From Candidatus Gastranaerophilales bacterium (GTDB lineage Bacteria; Cyanobacteriota; Vampirovibrionia; Gastranaerophilales; Gastranaerophilaceae), in contig CANQJT010000001.1 in NCBI GenBank assembly GCA_947624325.1, positions 310,001-374,000 on the forward strand: a stretch of DNA of 64,000 bases, given 5' to 3'. Under the pieces are notes generated by a model that was not told the origin of the DNA, ran no database searches, and was given only the letters and a program-made list of their open reading frames with translations. How positions within the stretch are numbered: position 1 is the stretch's first letter; each line of letters opens with the position of its first letter. The position numbers and the translations under genes were made by a program. Below are positions 54,732-62,161 of this stretch, piece after piece.

Positions 54732-56357
54732 CTATACGGTAGGATCAACTATTGGAATATCCGGTGCAGGAACAGGATCAGGTAATCTTTCTGGTTTTGA
54801 TTTTGTAGAACCGTTCCAAGACCACATAGAACCGTCTGCTTTACATAAAATTCTCGATTCAACATAAAAAACAGATTCATCATCAAATGTTGCAGTATTT
54901 TTATCAACATCTGTTTTAACCGCATAATGTGCATTATCATCTTCATCCAAATATGGAGCTAATCCGCTTGGATCTTCAGGAACTTGTAATAATACAGGAC
55001 CATATCCCCATACAGAACCGTCAGGTCTTGTTGTTTTACCGGTTTTAATATCCATTACAGAACCATCATCATATATTATAGATGTTTTAGTTCTCTCTAC
55101 TTCTTTATGAGGTTCACCGGTAATAGGGTCATTAAACGGAGGAAATGCAGGGTAAGGATACCTTGGCTTATCATTATCTACAACAATTTCAGAATCATTT
55201 GTAGGACCTGTTAACATTTCACCCGTAATAAAATGATAAACTGCACCGTTGGTTCTTGTAATTATATTTGTTTTTACATCTATAATTGAACCGTCATTAA
55301 ATTTAACATTCCCATCTTCTGTCATGCCTATAGGATAATATTTTTCACCATCTATCTCAATATCGGGGAATACAAAATTATCAGTAGGATAAGGCATTGC
55401 TATCGGCGGAGCAAGTGGCGGCATATCCTCATTGTCATTAAAATATTTGTCAAAATTAGCATATGAACCGTCTGTAAAATACAAGTTACGAGATTTTTCT
55501 ACTAAAATTGAACCGTCATCAAATATAACAGAACCTGCAACTTCATCACGTTTTATTTCTGTTGCGATTTCACCCGTAAGCGGATTTTTAAATTGTAATT
55601 TTGTTTCTTCAGGTTCACTTACTTCAGGTATTGAAGGTTCCCAGATATATGGAGGAGGAAAAGGAGGAGGAAGTTGTTGTTCGGGAATATAATTTACAGG
55701 ATTTTCATCAATTACTTCAAAATCTTCTTCCGGAACATATTCTTCGTCAATTATTTCAAAATCCTCATCAGGTACATATTCTTCATCAATATATTCGACA
55801 TCTTCAGGTACTTCAGCTTTATCAATATCTTCTACTTTTTCCGTAGTTTCATCAGCATTAATATCTGATTGATGAGCTTGCATATTTACGGGAGTTTCGT
55901 TTTTTTTCTCTTCGCTTTTTTCTGTAGCCGGTTCAACATAAATATAATTATCAGTATCCGGTAATTCATCAGGAACTATCAAATCAGAAGGATTTGTTTT
56001 GTTTGTTACTCCAAAATTATTATTTACATCAATAATATAAGAATGATTTTCAGAAGGAATATCTTCAACTTGAACATCAACTATATCATCAGGTATCTGA
56101 TTACTTTCTTGCCTGCTTAATGGTCTGTTTGAATATATTATAACACCTGAACCTATTGCACCGGCAACCATTGCAGCAGCAATAACAGGAGATAATCTGC
56201 TGAACATTTTTACTGATTCTCTTTCCAAATCATCGTACAACTTTTCATCTTCGGGTGTTCTTGTATTATAATCATTTAATAACTTATTATTTATTTTATT
56301 CCTTTTATTTTTAATTCCCGTAAATGCTTGGTAATCAGATATAGCTGATATTTTCAT
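54732..56357 (-). CDS. Tagged membrane protein with DGS repeats
   Basis: A 541-residue protein without a family I recognise. It starts with the tag MKISAISDYQAFTGIKNK, a linker, and a membrane helix (about 56-76). An acidic stretch has the repeated YVPDEDFEIIDEEYVPEEDF. The C-terminal half holds four units of the pattern 'F-D-DGS-(I/V)-x-(V/I)...DGS-x-W/Y' (near 270-300, 345-375, 425-455 and 485-515), probably short beta-hairpin modules. Its layout matches that of the PSIE-repeat protein encoded 176 bp away on the same strand. Both probably face outside the inner membrane. Each has its own terminator. Confidence 0.72.
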   Translation of the reverse strand: MKISAISDYQAFTGIKNKRNKINNKLLNDYNTRTPEDEKLYDDLERESVKMFSRLSPVIAAAMVAGAIGSGVIIYSNRPLSRQESNQIPDDIVDVQVEDIPSENHSYIIDVNNNFGVTNKTNPSDLIVPDELPDTDNYIYVEPATEKSEEKKNETPVNMQAHQSDINADETTEKVEDIDKAEVPEDVEYIDEEYVPDEDFEIIDEEYVPEEDFEVIDENPVNYIPEQQLPPPFPPPYIWEPSIPEVSEPEETKLQFKNPLTGEIATEIKRDEVAGSVIFDDGSILVEKSRNLYFTDGSYANFDKYFNDNEDMPPLAPPIAMPYPTDNFVFPDIEIDGEKYYPIGMTEDGNVKFNDGSIIDVKTNIITRTNGAVYHFITGEMLTGPTNDSEIVVDNDKPRYPYPAFPPFNDPITGEPHKEVERTKTSIIYDDGSVMDIKTGKTTRPDGSVWGYGPVLLQVPEDPSGLAPYLDEDDNAHYAVKTDVDKNTATFDDESVFYVESRILCKADGSMWSWNGSTKSKPERLPDPVPAPDIPIVDPTV

Positions 56358-56508
56358 TTGATAAACTCCTTTTTTTAAAAATTTTACAATAAATATAAAG
56401 TGTGTAAAATTAAAAATTGTTAATGCAAATATTCAATTATAGAAAAATTTACAATACTTAATATATCTGTAATATATTATTAACATTATTAATGATTAAA
56501 GGATATTC

Positions 56509-56733
56509 ATGGGTAAAGCAAAAAAAAGAAGTTTTAATAAAGCAAGAGAAAAAGATATTACGGCTGTAAAAAGAGCGGATGCAATTATATGTATTATAAA
56601 TGGAATAAGAAATAATTCTCTTAGCTCCGATATAAAAAATTTAATAAGTCTGTTCGGGATTACTGCCGAAGAATTAACCGAAGCAGGTGCATCTTATGAA
56701 GAACTTTCTGCAGTTAAACATCTTATATTATAA
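56509..56733 (+). CDS. Small hypothetical protein
   Basis: A 74-residue protein with a basic start (MGKAKKRSFNKAREKD) and a helical remainder (AIICIINGIRNNSLSSDIKN, ITAEELTEAGASYEELS). The last part resembles helix-turn-helix-like or small helical bundle regulators, but no family is certain. AAAGGA precedes the ATG. Its end overlaps the convergent hisS by 11 bp. Confidence 0.7.
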   Translation: MGKAKKRSFNKAREKDITAVKRADAIICIINGIRNNSLSSDIKNLISLFGITAEELTEAGASYEELSAVKHLIL

Positions 56734-57955
56734 TAGTAATTAATTGCTCAAAAGTCATTTTTTGTTGAAATGTATTTTTTAAGTTTTTAACAGTATAATA
56801 ACCTGATTTTAATTCATCTTCGCCTAGTATTACTGCATAATTTGCGATTTTAGATGCTTTTTCAAGCTGCTTAGAAAACTTTCTGGTATTATAATCGAAT
56901 TCTGCAGAAAATCCCATTTTTCTTAATTTAGCCGTTAATTTAACAGCCTCCTTTTGGTTGTCTGAAACTACATAAAAATCAATCAAAGCTTCATTTTCCT
57001 GCGGAATTAAAGCATTTAATCTTTCAACACCCATTGCCCAGCCAACCGCAGGTGTATGAGGACCGCCTAATGTTTCAACAAGATTATCATATCTTCCGCC
57101 TCCGCAAACCGCATTTTGTGAGCCTAAACTTTCTGATTTTATTTCAAATACGGTTTTTGTATAATAATCCAATCCTCTAACCAAAAAAGGATTTTCAACA
57201 TATTTTATATTTAATTCGTTTAAATAATTTTTTAATTTTTCATAGTGCGTTGAACACTCCGGACAAAGTTTTATACTGCTTAAATTTTCTTTTAAATTAT
57301 TTTCTTCAAAAAGTCTGTTGCAGTTTTCGTTTTTACAATCAAGAATTCTCAAAGGATTTTTTTCATATCTGCTTTTACAATCATCACATAATTCATTTAG
57401 AAATGGTGAAATTTTCTTTTTTAATTGTTCTTTAAACTCAGTTCTGCATGTATTACAGCCTATTGAATTAAGTTCAACCGTTAAATTATCAAGCCCGATT
57501 GATTTTAAAAATTCAACCGCTATCATGATACATTCCGCATCAATAGAAGCATCTTGCACTCCGAACAATTCAACACCAATTTGATGAAATTGTCGTTGCC
57601 TTCCTGCCTGCGGTCTTTCATATCTGAACATAGGTCCAAAATACCAAAACTTTAAAGGAGGACTTTCTCTGTACATATTATGCTCTATATAAGCCCTTAC
57701 TACTCCTGCAGTATTTTCGGGACGAAGTGTCAAGCTTCTGTCACTTTTCAAAAATGTATACATTTCTTTATTGACAATATCCGTTGTATCTCCGACTCCC
57801 CGTTCAAATAGGTTTGTATCTTCAAAAATAGGAGTTCTTATTTCTTTTAAATTATATTTATTAAAAACTTCATTTGCTTTTTGTACTATAAACTGCCAAT
57901 TTACAATTTCATCAGGCAGTATATCTTTTGTCCCTTTTGGTGCTTTTATAGACAT
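56723..57955 (-). CDS. hisS: Histidyl-tRNA synthetase
   Basis: HisRS charges tRNA-His. Class II motifs are present: LRPENTAGVVRAY, the motif 2 loop WYFGPMFRYERPQAGRQRQF, LVRGLDYYTKTVFE (histidine A) and GGGRYDNL, followed by the anticodon-binding domain. Length (410) is normal. GAGAGG precedes the ATG. It may have its own promoter (TATAAT in the 40-bp gap after the histidine kinase gene). Confidence 0.97.
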   Translation of the reverse strand: MSIKAPKGTKDILPDEIVNWQFIVQKANEVFNKYNLKEIRTPIFEDTNLFERGVGDTTDIVNKEMYTFLKSDRSLTLRPENTAGVVRAYIEHNMYRESPPLKFWYFGPMFRYERPQAGRQRQFHQIGVELFGVQDASIDAECIMIAVEFLKSIGLDNLTVELNSIGCNTCRTEFKEQLKKKISPFLNELCDDCKSRYEKNPLRILDCKNENCNRLFEENNLKENLSSIKLCPECSTHYEKLKNYLNELNIKYVENPFLVRGLDYYTKTVFEIKSESLGSQNAVCGGGRYDNLVETLGGPHTPAVGWAMGVERLNALIPQENEALIDFYVVSDNQKEAVKLTAKLRKMGFSAEFDYNTRKFSKQLEKASKIANYAVILGEDELKSGYYTVKNLKNTFQQKMTFEQLITIII

Positions 57956-57995
57956 ATTTACCTCTCATAACTGTAATTATATAATAAAAAAAATT

Positions 57996-59678
57996 CTATG
58001 GAAGTCCATTAACAGGTATTGAAACAACAAATTCAGAACCAAGATTTTCTTTTGAAGAAAAAGTTATACTTCCTTTATGTAATTCCACAATTTTTTTGGA
58101 AATAGCAAGACCGAGTCCTGTTCCCATTCCGCTTTTTTTAGTAGTAAACCCTGCATTAAATATTTTATTTTGTACTTCCTTCTTTATACCTATTCCGTTA
58201 TCTTTTATTTTTACCACTAAATTTTTATCAACTATTGCCGTTGTAACGGATATTTCACCAAATTCGCCTTTTTCATTAATACTGTGGCAAGCATTTACCA
58301 GCAAATTCATAAATACCTGATTAAGCATATTAACACGGCATAGGACATGAGGAAGCTGTGAATAATTTTTTGTAACTTTTATATTATTCTTCAATTCATG
58401 CGCCATAAGTTTTAATGTTAAATCTAATTCATTATTGATATCCGCCTCCTGAAACTGCGCTTCATCCAGTCTGACAAATCTCTTTAATGAAAGAACTATA
58501 TCTGATATTCTTTTTGATGCTTCAAGATTAATTTCATTTAATTCTTTTATAAGAGTCAATTTATTTTCTTCGATTGCATTTTCACTATTCGTAATTTTAT
58601 TTATCATTGAGGTATTAGAGCTTATTGAGGCTAACGGTGTATTAATTTCATGTGCAACACCTGAAACCAATTGCCCGACTGATGCCATTTTCTCCGTATT
58701 TATTAATTGAACCTGAGTTTCTTTTAACTGGTTTAATGTTTTTTCCAATTTTTTATTTTTTTTATTTAATTGTTCTATTAAACCCGATTGTATTAATGAA
58801 CTTGCAAGCTGAACAGATATTGACTCTAAAATTTCAATATTATCTTCAAGTTTAAACTTCTGTTTTGTAAGTGAAACAATTATTCCTAAAAGCTTATTTT
58901 TATTATAAACAGGAATTATTATTCTTGTAATTCCACTTGGTAATATAGCATCCGTATTTGTATATTCCTTTAAACAACTTGTTACGGCAATGTTTTTATT
59001 TTTTATTCTGCTTAGTATATCCTTTTCATAACAAGTTACTTGATTTATAAAATGCTCATTTGCAGGAACAACATATTTTACTTTGAAATCATTTTTATAT
59101 TTAACAGAAAAATAAGTTTTATATGCCCCTAAAAGATTATGAATTTCACCTAAGGCACAGGATAAAATTGTTTGAATATTATTTGTTTCTCTGATAACAA
59201 GAGAAATTCTGTTTATAATTCCCATTTTTAAAACTTGCGCCTGAGTATGCTCCTGTAATTTAGAATATTTTTCAGCATCTTTTTGTCCTTGCCGATATTT
59301 ACCCTCAAGCTCAAGATAATTTTTTTTATAGACCTCAAGAGAATTTTCAGATGTAACATCTTTAAAAACAGCAACAATATAATTAAAGTATTTAAACGTA
59401 TATATATAATAATAAATATACTCACCGTTAGTTTTTTGAAAAGTGCATATTGTATGAAAATTTTCTTTTGATTTTACAAGTATATCAAGCGGAGTTAAAT
59501 TTGTAATATTATCAGACGATAAAAAACACAAGTTAAAATTAAATCTTTTTTTGAATTTTTCAAAAGAAGAAAAATTAGAAAATTCAGTACAAAAACTTTT
59601 ATTTCTAAAAATAATTTGACCGTCCGAAAAAGCACATACAGGCTCAATAAAATTATTTAAAAAATCTAAATTATTCAT
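57996..59678 (-). CDS. Soluble sensor histidine kinase (PAS-GAF-HisKA-HATPase)
   Basis: The 560-residue protein has no membrane helix. An N-terminal PAS-like domain (about 1-120), a GAF-like domain (about 160-300) and a short coiled coil lead to the dimerisation domain with phospho-acceptor His in SGVAHEINTPLAS. The ATPase domain has NLLVNACHSI (N box), DNGIGI (G1) and MGTGLGLAI (G2). It probably senses a cytoplasmic signal. No response regulator is adjacent; the one at 28.4 kb is an orphan that could be its partner. It follows yuiD by 6 nt. Confidence 0.88.
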   Translation of the reverse strand: MNNLDFLNNFIEPVCAFSDGQIIFRNKSFCTEFSNFSSFEKFKKRFNFNLCFLSSDNITNLTPLDILVKSKENFHTICTFQKTNGEYIYYYIYTFKYFNYIVAVFKDVTSENSLEVYKKNYLELEGKYRQGQKDAEKYSKLQEHTQAQVLKMGIINRISLVIRETNNIQTILSCALGEIHNLLGAYKTYFSVKYKNDFKVKYVVPANEHFINQVTCYEKDILSRIKNKNIAVTSCLKEYTNTDAILPSGITRIIIPVYNKNKLLGIIVSLTKQKFKLEDNIEILESISVQLASSLIQSGLIEQLNKKNKKLEKTLNQLKETQVQLINTEKMASVGQLVSGVAHEINTPLASISSNTSMINKITNSENAIEENKLTLIKELNEINLEASKRISDIVLSLKRFVRLDEAQFQEADINNELDLTLKLMAHELKNNIKVTKNYSQLPHVLCRVNMLNQVFMNLLVNACHSINEKGEFGEISVTTAIVDKNLVVKIKDNGIGIKKEVQNKIFNAGFTTKKSGMGTGLGLAISKKIVELHKGSITFSSKENLGSEFVVSIPVNGLP

Positions 59679-59684
59679 TACCGC

Positions 59685-60134
59685 CTATTGAAATAAATAA
59701 AAATGATTCATAAATGAAATATAAATACCCAGCAAAGCACCAACAAAAACTTCAAAGGGAGTATGTCCTAAAAGTTCCTTAAGTCTTTCAGCAGGCATTT
59801 GACCTGAAGAATAAAAATCATCACGAATTTTATTTAAGCAAGCTGCTATTTTACCGGTAGATCTTCTAAGTCCGGCCGCATCATACATGACAACAAGAGC
59901 ATAACCTAAAGCAATTGCAAATTCAACGGAATCAAATCCGCAAATAAAACCTACTGTCGAAGAAAGTGAAACAACACCTGCCGTATGAGCACTGGGCATA
60001 CCACCTGTTGTTGCAAGCACTTGAAAATCAACCTGTTTTTTTATTATTACATGCCCGATAAACTTTAAAAGTTGGGCTACAATAGCCGCCTCTATCCCAT
60101 TTGCAATTATTTCATAACTTGTGTTTAAGAACAT
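59685..60134 (-). CDS. Divergent PAP2 family protein (YuiD/DUF212)
   Basis: A 149-residue membrane protein with about four helices. TTGGMPSAHTAGV is the phosphatase-like motif and GHTPFEVFVGALLGI the second conserved segment of the family related to acid phosphatase/vanadium haloperoxidase enzymes. It may act on a lipid or prenyl diphosphate. Its start overlaps ispA by 10 bp, which makes a link to isoprenoid diphosphates plausible. Confidence 0.88.
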   Translation of the reverse strand: MFLNTSYEIIANGIEAAIVAQLLKFIGHVIIKKQVDFQVLATTGGMPSAHTAGVVSLSSTVGFICGFDSVEFAIALGYALVVMYDAAGLRRSTGKIAACLNKIRDDFYSSGQMPAERLKELLGHTPFEVFVGALLGIYISFMNHFYLFQ

Positions 60135-61021
60135 TTATCCAGCCCCTCGGAAATATTATGTACAATCCCAGTTAAAATTTCAGAATTTATATTATGTAAT
60201 TTAAGTATATCACAAGCTTTATCACAAAGAAATAGTGCTTGTTTTTTTGCTTTATCCAGTCCGTACATAGAAACATATGTAGATTTTTGAACAGCCTCGT
60301 CTTTTCCGGGAGTTTTTCCCAATTCTTCAAGAGTGGAAGTAACATCCAGTATATCATCATATATTTGAAATGCATGCCCGTAATACTGAGCAAATAATGT
60401 TAAATCATCAAGCTCTTGTTTTGAAGCATTACCTAAAATAGCCCCCGTTCTTACAGCCAGTTTAAAAAGTTTAGCTGTTTTATATTCATATAAATAATTT
60501 AAAGTATCATCAGATATTTGCTTTTTTTCCGATTCTATATCAACGACCTGACCCGAAATAATGCCGTGTACACCTGCTGCAATAAAAAATTCATTCAATA
60601 CATTTAACAAAATTTCGGGGTTTACTGTCTTTGGGGTCTTATCAATTATTAATTTTGGCGCAAAACTTAAAAGAGCATCACCTGCCAGTGTTGCTATTGC
60701 TTCACCAAAAACTTTATGATTGGAAGGTTTACCTCTTCTGAAATCATCATTATCCATACAAGGCAAATCATCATGTATCAAACTTTGGCAATGAAGCATT
60801 TCTATTGCACAAGCGGAAGGTATTACATTTTCAATCGGCACATTAAATAATGATGCCGTTTCAATTGCAATAACAGGTCGTAATCTTTTTCCGCCGGCAA
60901 GCATTGAGTACCTTATTGATTTATATATACTCTCGGGGTATAAAATTTCAATATATTTATCTATATATTTTTCAACTGTTTCTCGGATTTCGTTATACCT
61001 GATTTTAGCCGACTGTTCCAT
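60125..61021 (-). CDS. ispA: Short-chain polyprenyl diphosphate synthase
   Basis: The 298-residue enzyme elongates DMAPP/IPP to farnesyl or geranylgeranyl diphosphate. The first aspartate-rich motif is IHDDLPCMDNDDFRRG, the second is YDDILDVTSTLEELGK; SMLAGGKRLRP binds IPP. The product length cannot be fixed by eye. It lies 4 nt after rsgA and overlaps yuiD. Confidence 0.95.
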   Translation of the reverse strand: MEQSAKIRYNEIRETVEKYIDKYIEILYPESIYKSIRYSMLAGGKRLRPVIAIETASLFNVPIENVIPSACAIEMLHCQSLIHDDLPCMDNDDFRRGKPSNHKVFGEAIATLAGDALLSFAPKLIIDKTPKTVNPEILLNVLNEFFIAAGVHGIISGQVVDIESEKKQISDDTLNYLYEYKTAKLFKLAVRTGAILGNASKQELDDLTLFAQYYGHAFQIYDDILDVTSTLEELGKTPGKDEAVQKSTYVSMYGLDKAKKQALFLCDKACDILKLHNINSEILTGIVHNISEGLDKCS

Positions 61022-61025
61022 TCTC

Positions 61026-62030
61026 TTACGTCTCTTCTATTTCTATATTTTGATTAATTGTTTTTCTTGATAAATTTCTTTTTTTATTTGAAATTTTTGT
61101 CATAATTTTATTTTTATTATATTTGAAACTTGTTTCATTTTTAACTGATGACTTAGAAATTTTTAAAGCATACTCCTTAGCTTCATTAACAAATTTTAAA
61201 TAACTTTCAAAACGGCTTTTAGCCATGGTCATTTTTATATTTTCAGCACCGCAGCCCTCTTCGGAAATATGAAGGCAGTTTTTAAATTTACACTTAATAT
61301 TTTTAGAACTAAATTCAACAAACAGTTTTTGAACGTCATAAGGCATAAGAAAATCAAATTTTAAGTGAGAAAACCCCGGTGTATCAACAATAAAAGTGTC
61401 AGCCTCAAGTTGAATAAGCTCGCAATGTCTTGTTGTATGGACTCCTCTTTTTGTTTTATCACTTACGGGAAGTGTTCTTAATTTAGCTTCATTAAATATA
61501 GCATTAATTAAAGAAGATTTTCCCACTCCTGATTGTCCGCAAAGTATTGTTGTATTTGCTCTTAAAACAGGTCTAAGTTCTTCTATCCCTGTCTTTTTAA
61601 GTGCAGAAGTAAACAAAATATCGTAATTCAATTTAGAATAAGTATCAATAATTTTTTGCTTTAATTCAAAAGAATTATCAATGTCTTCTTTATTAAAACA
61701 TAATACAGGTTTTATATTGTGATACTCACAATGAGCAATATACCTGTCTAATTGCTCAAAACTCAAATCAGGCTCTTTTAATGCGGAAACAATAATAACT
61801 TGAGAAATATTTGCGGCTTTCGGCCGTGAAATTAAATTTTCTCTGTCTTTAACCGCAGATATAAATGCCTGCATTGAATTTTTATCAAACTGCTCAAGTT
61901 CAACAAAATCACCGGTATAAATTTCCTGTTTTTGCTTTTTTAAAACAGTCCTTAATTTAGACTCAACAATCCCAAAGTCCGTTTCAACATAATAAAAGTC
62001 TGAAAATATCTTTATAACTCGACCTATCAT
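61026..62030 (-). CDS. rsgA: Ribosome small subunit GTPase RsgA
   Basis: RsgA is a circularly permuted GTPase that helps mature the 30S subunit. An N-terminal OB fold precedes G4 NKEDI, G1 GQSGVGKSSLINAI and G3 DTPGF, followed by a zinc knuckle (CKFKNCLHISEEGC). The C-terminal ~50 residues are basic. The ATG at 62030 is preferred: a TTG three codons upstream overlaps TATAAT (complement of 62039-62044). It opens the rsgA-ispA-yuiD-kinase unit. Confidence 0.95.
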   Translation of the reverse strand: MIGRVIKIFSDFYYVETDFGIVESKLRTVLKKQKQEIYTGDFVELEQFDKNSMQAFISAVKDRENLISRPKAANISQVIIVSALKEPDLSFEQLDRYIAHCEYHNIKPVLCFNKEDIDNSFELKQKIIDTYSKLNYDILFTSALKKTGIEELRPVLRANTTILCGQSGVGKSSLINAIFNEAKLRTLPVSDKTKRGVHTTRHCELIQLEADTFIVDTPGFSHLKFDFLMPYDVQKLFVEFSSKNIKCKFKNCLHISEEGCGAENIKMTMAKSRFESYLKFVNEAKEYALKISKSSVKNETSFKYNKNKIMTKISNKKRNLSRKTINQNIEIEET

Positions 62031-62038
62031 ATTAAACA

Positions 62039-62044
62039 ATTATA
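62039..62044 (-). promoter_or_regulatory. -10 box of rsgA (extended, leaderless type)
   Basis: TGCTATAAT on the minus strand is an extended -10. It ends 8 nt before the rsgA ATG, so the transcript would start at or just before the start codon. Confidence 0.6.
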
Positions 62045-62087
62045 GCAAATAAATTAAAAAAAATTATACAATAATATTTGTTTAATA

Positions 62088-62161
62088 TATAATCAAAAAT
62101 GAAAATAGAGAAGTGTATAAAAAGAAAAGAGAAAAAAGATGGTAGAAACAAAGAAAATTGA
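62088..62161 (+). promoter_or_regulatory. pnp leader: -10 box and overlapping 20-codon ORF
   Basis: TATAAT at 62088-62093 ends 5 nt before an ATG at 62099, which opens a 20-codon, very basic ORF (MKIEKCIKRKEKKDGRNKEN, stop at 62159-62161). It overlaps the pnp start (62139) in another frame. It may be a chance ORF or a leader whose translation affects pnp. Confidence 0.3.
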
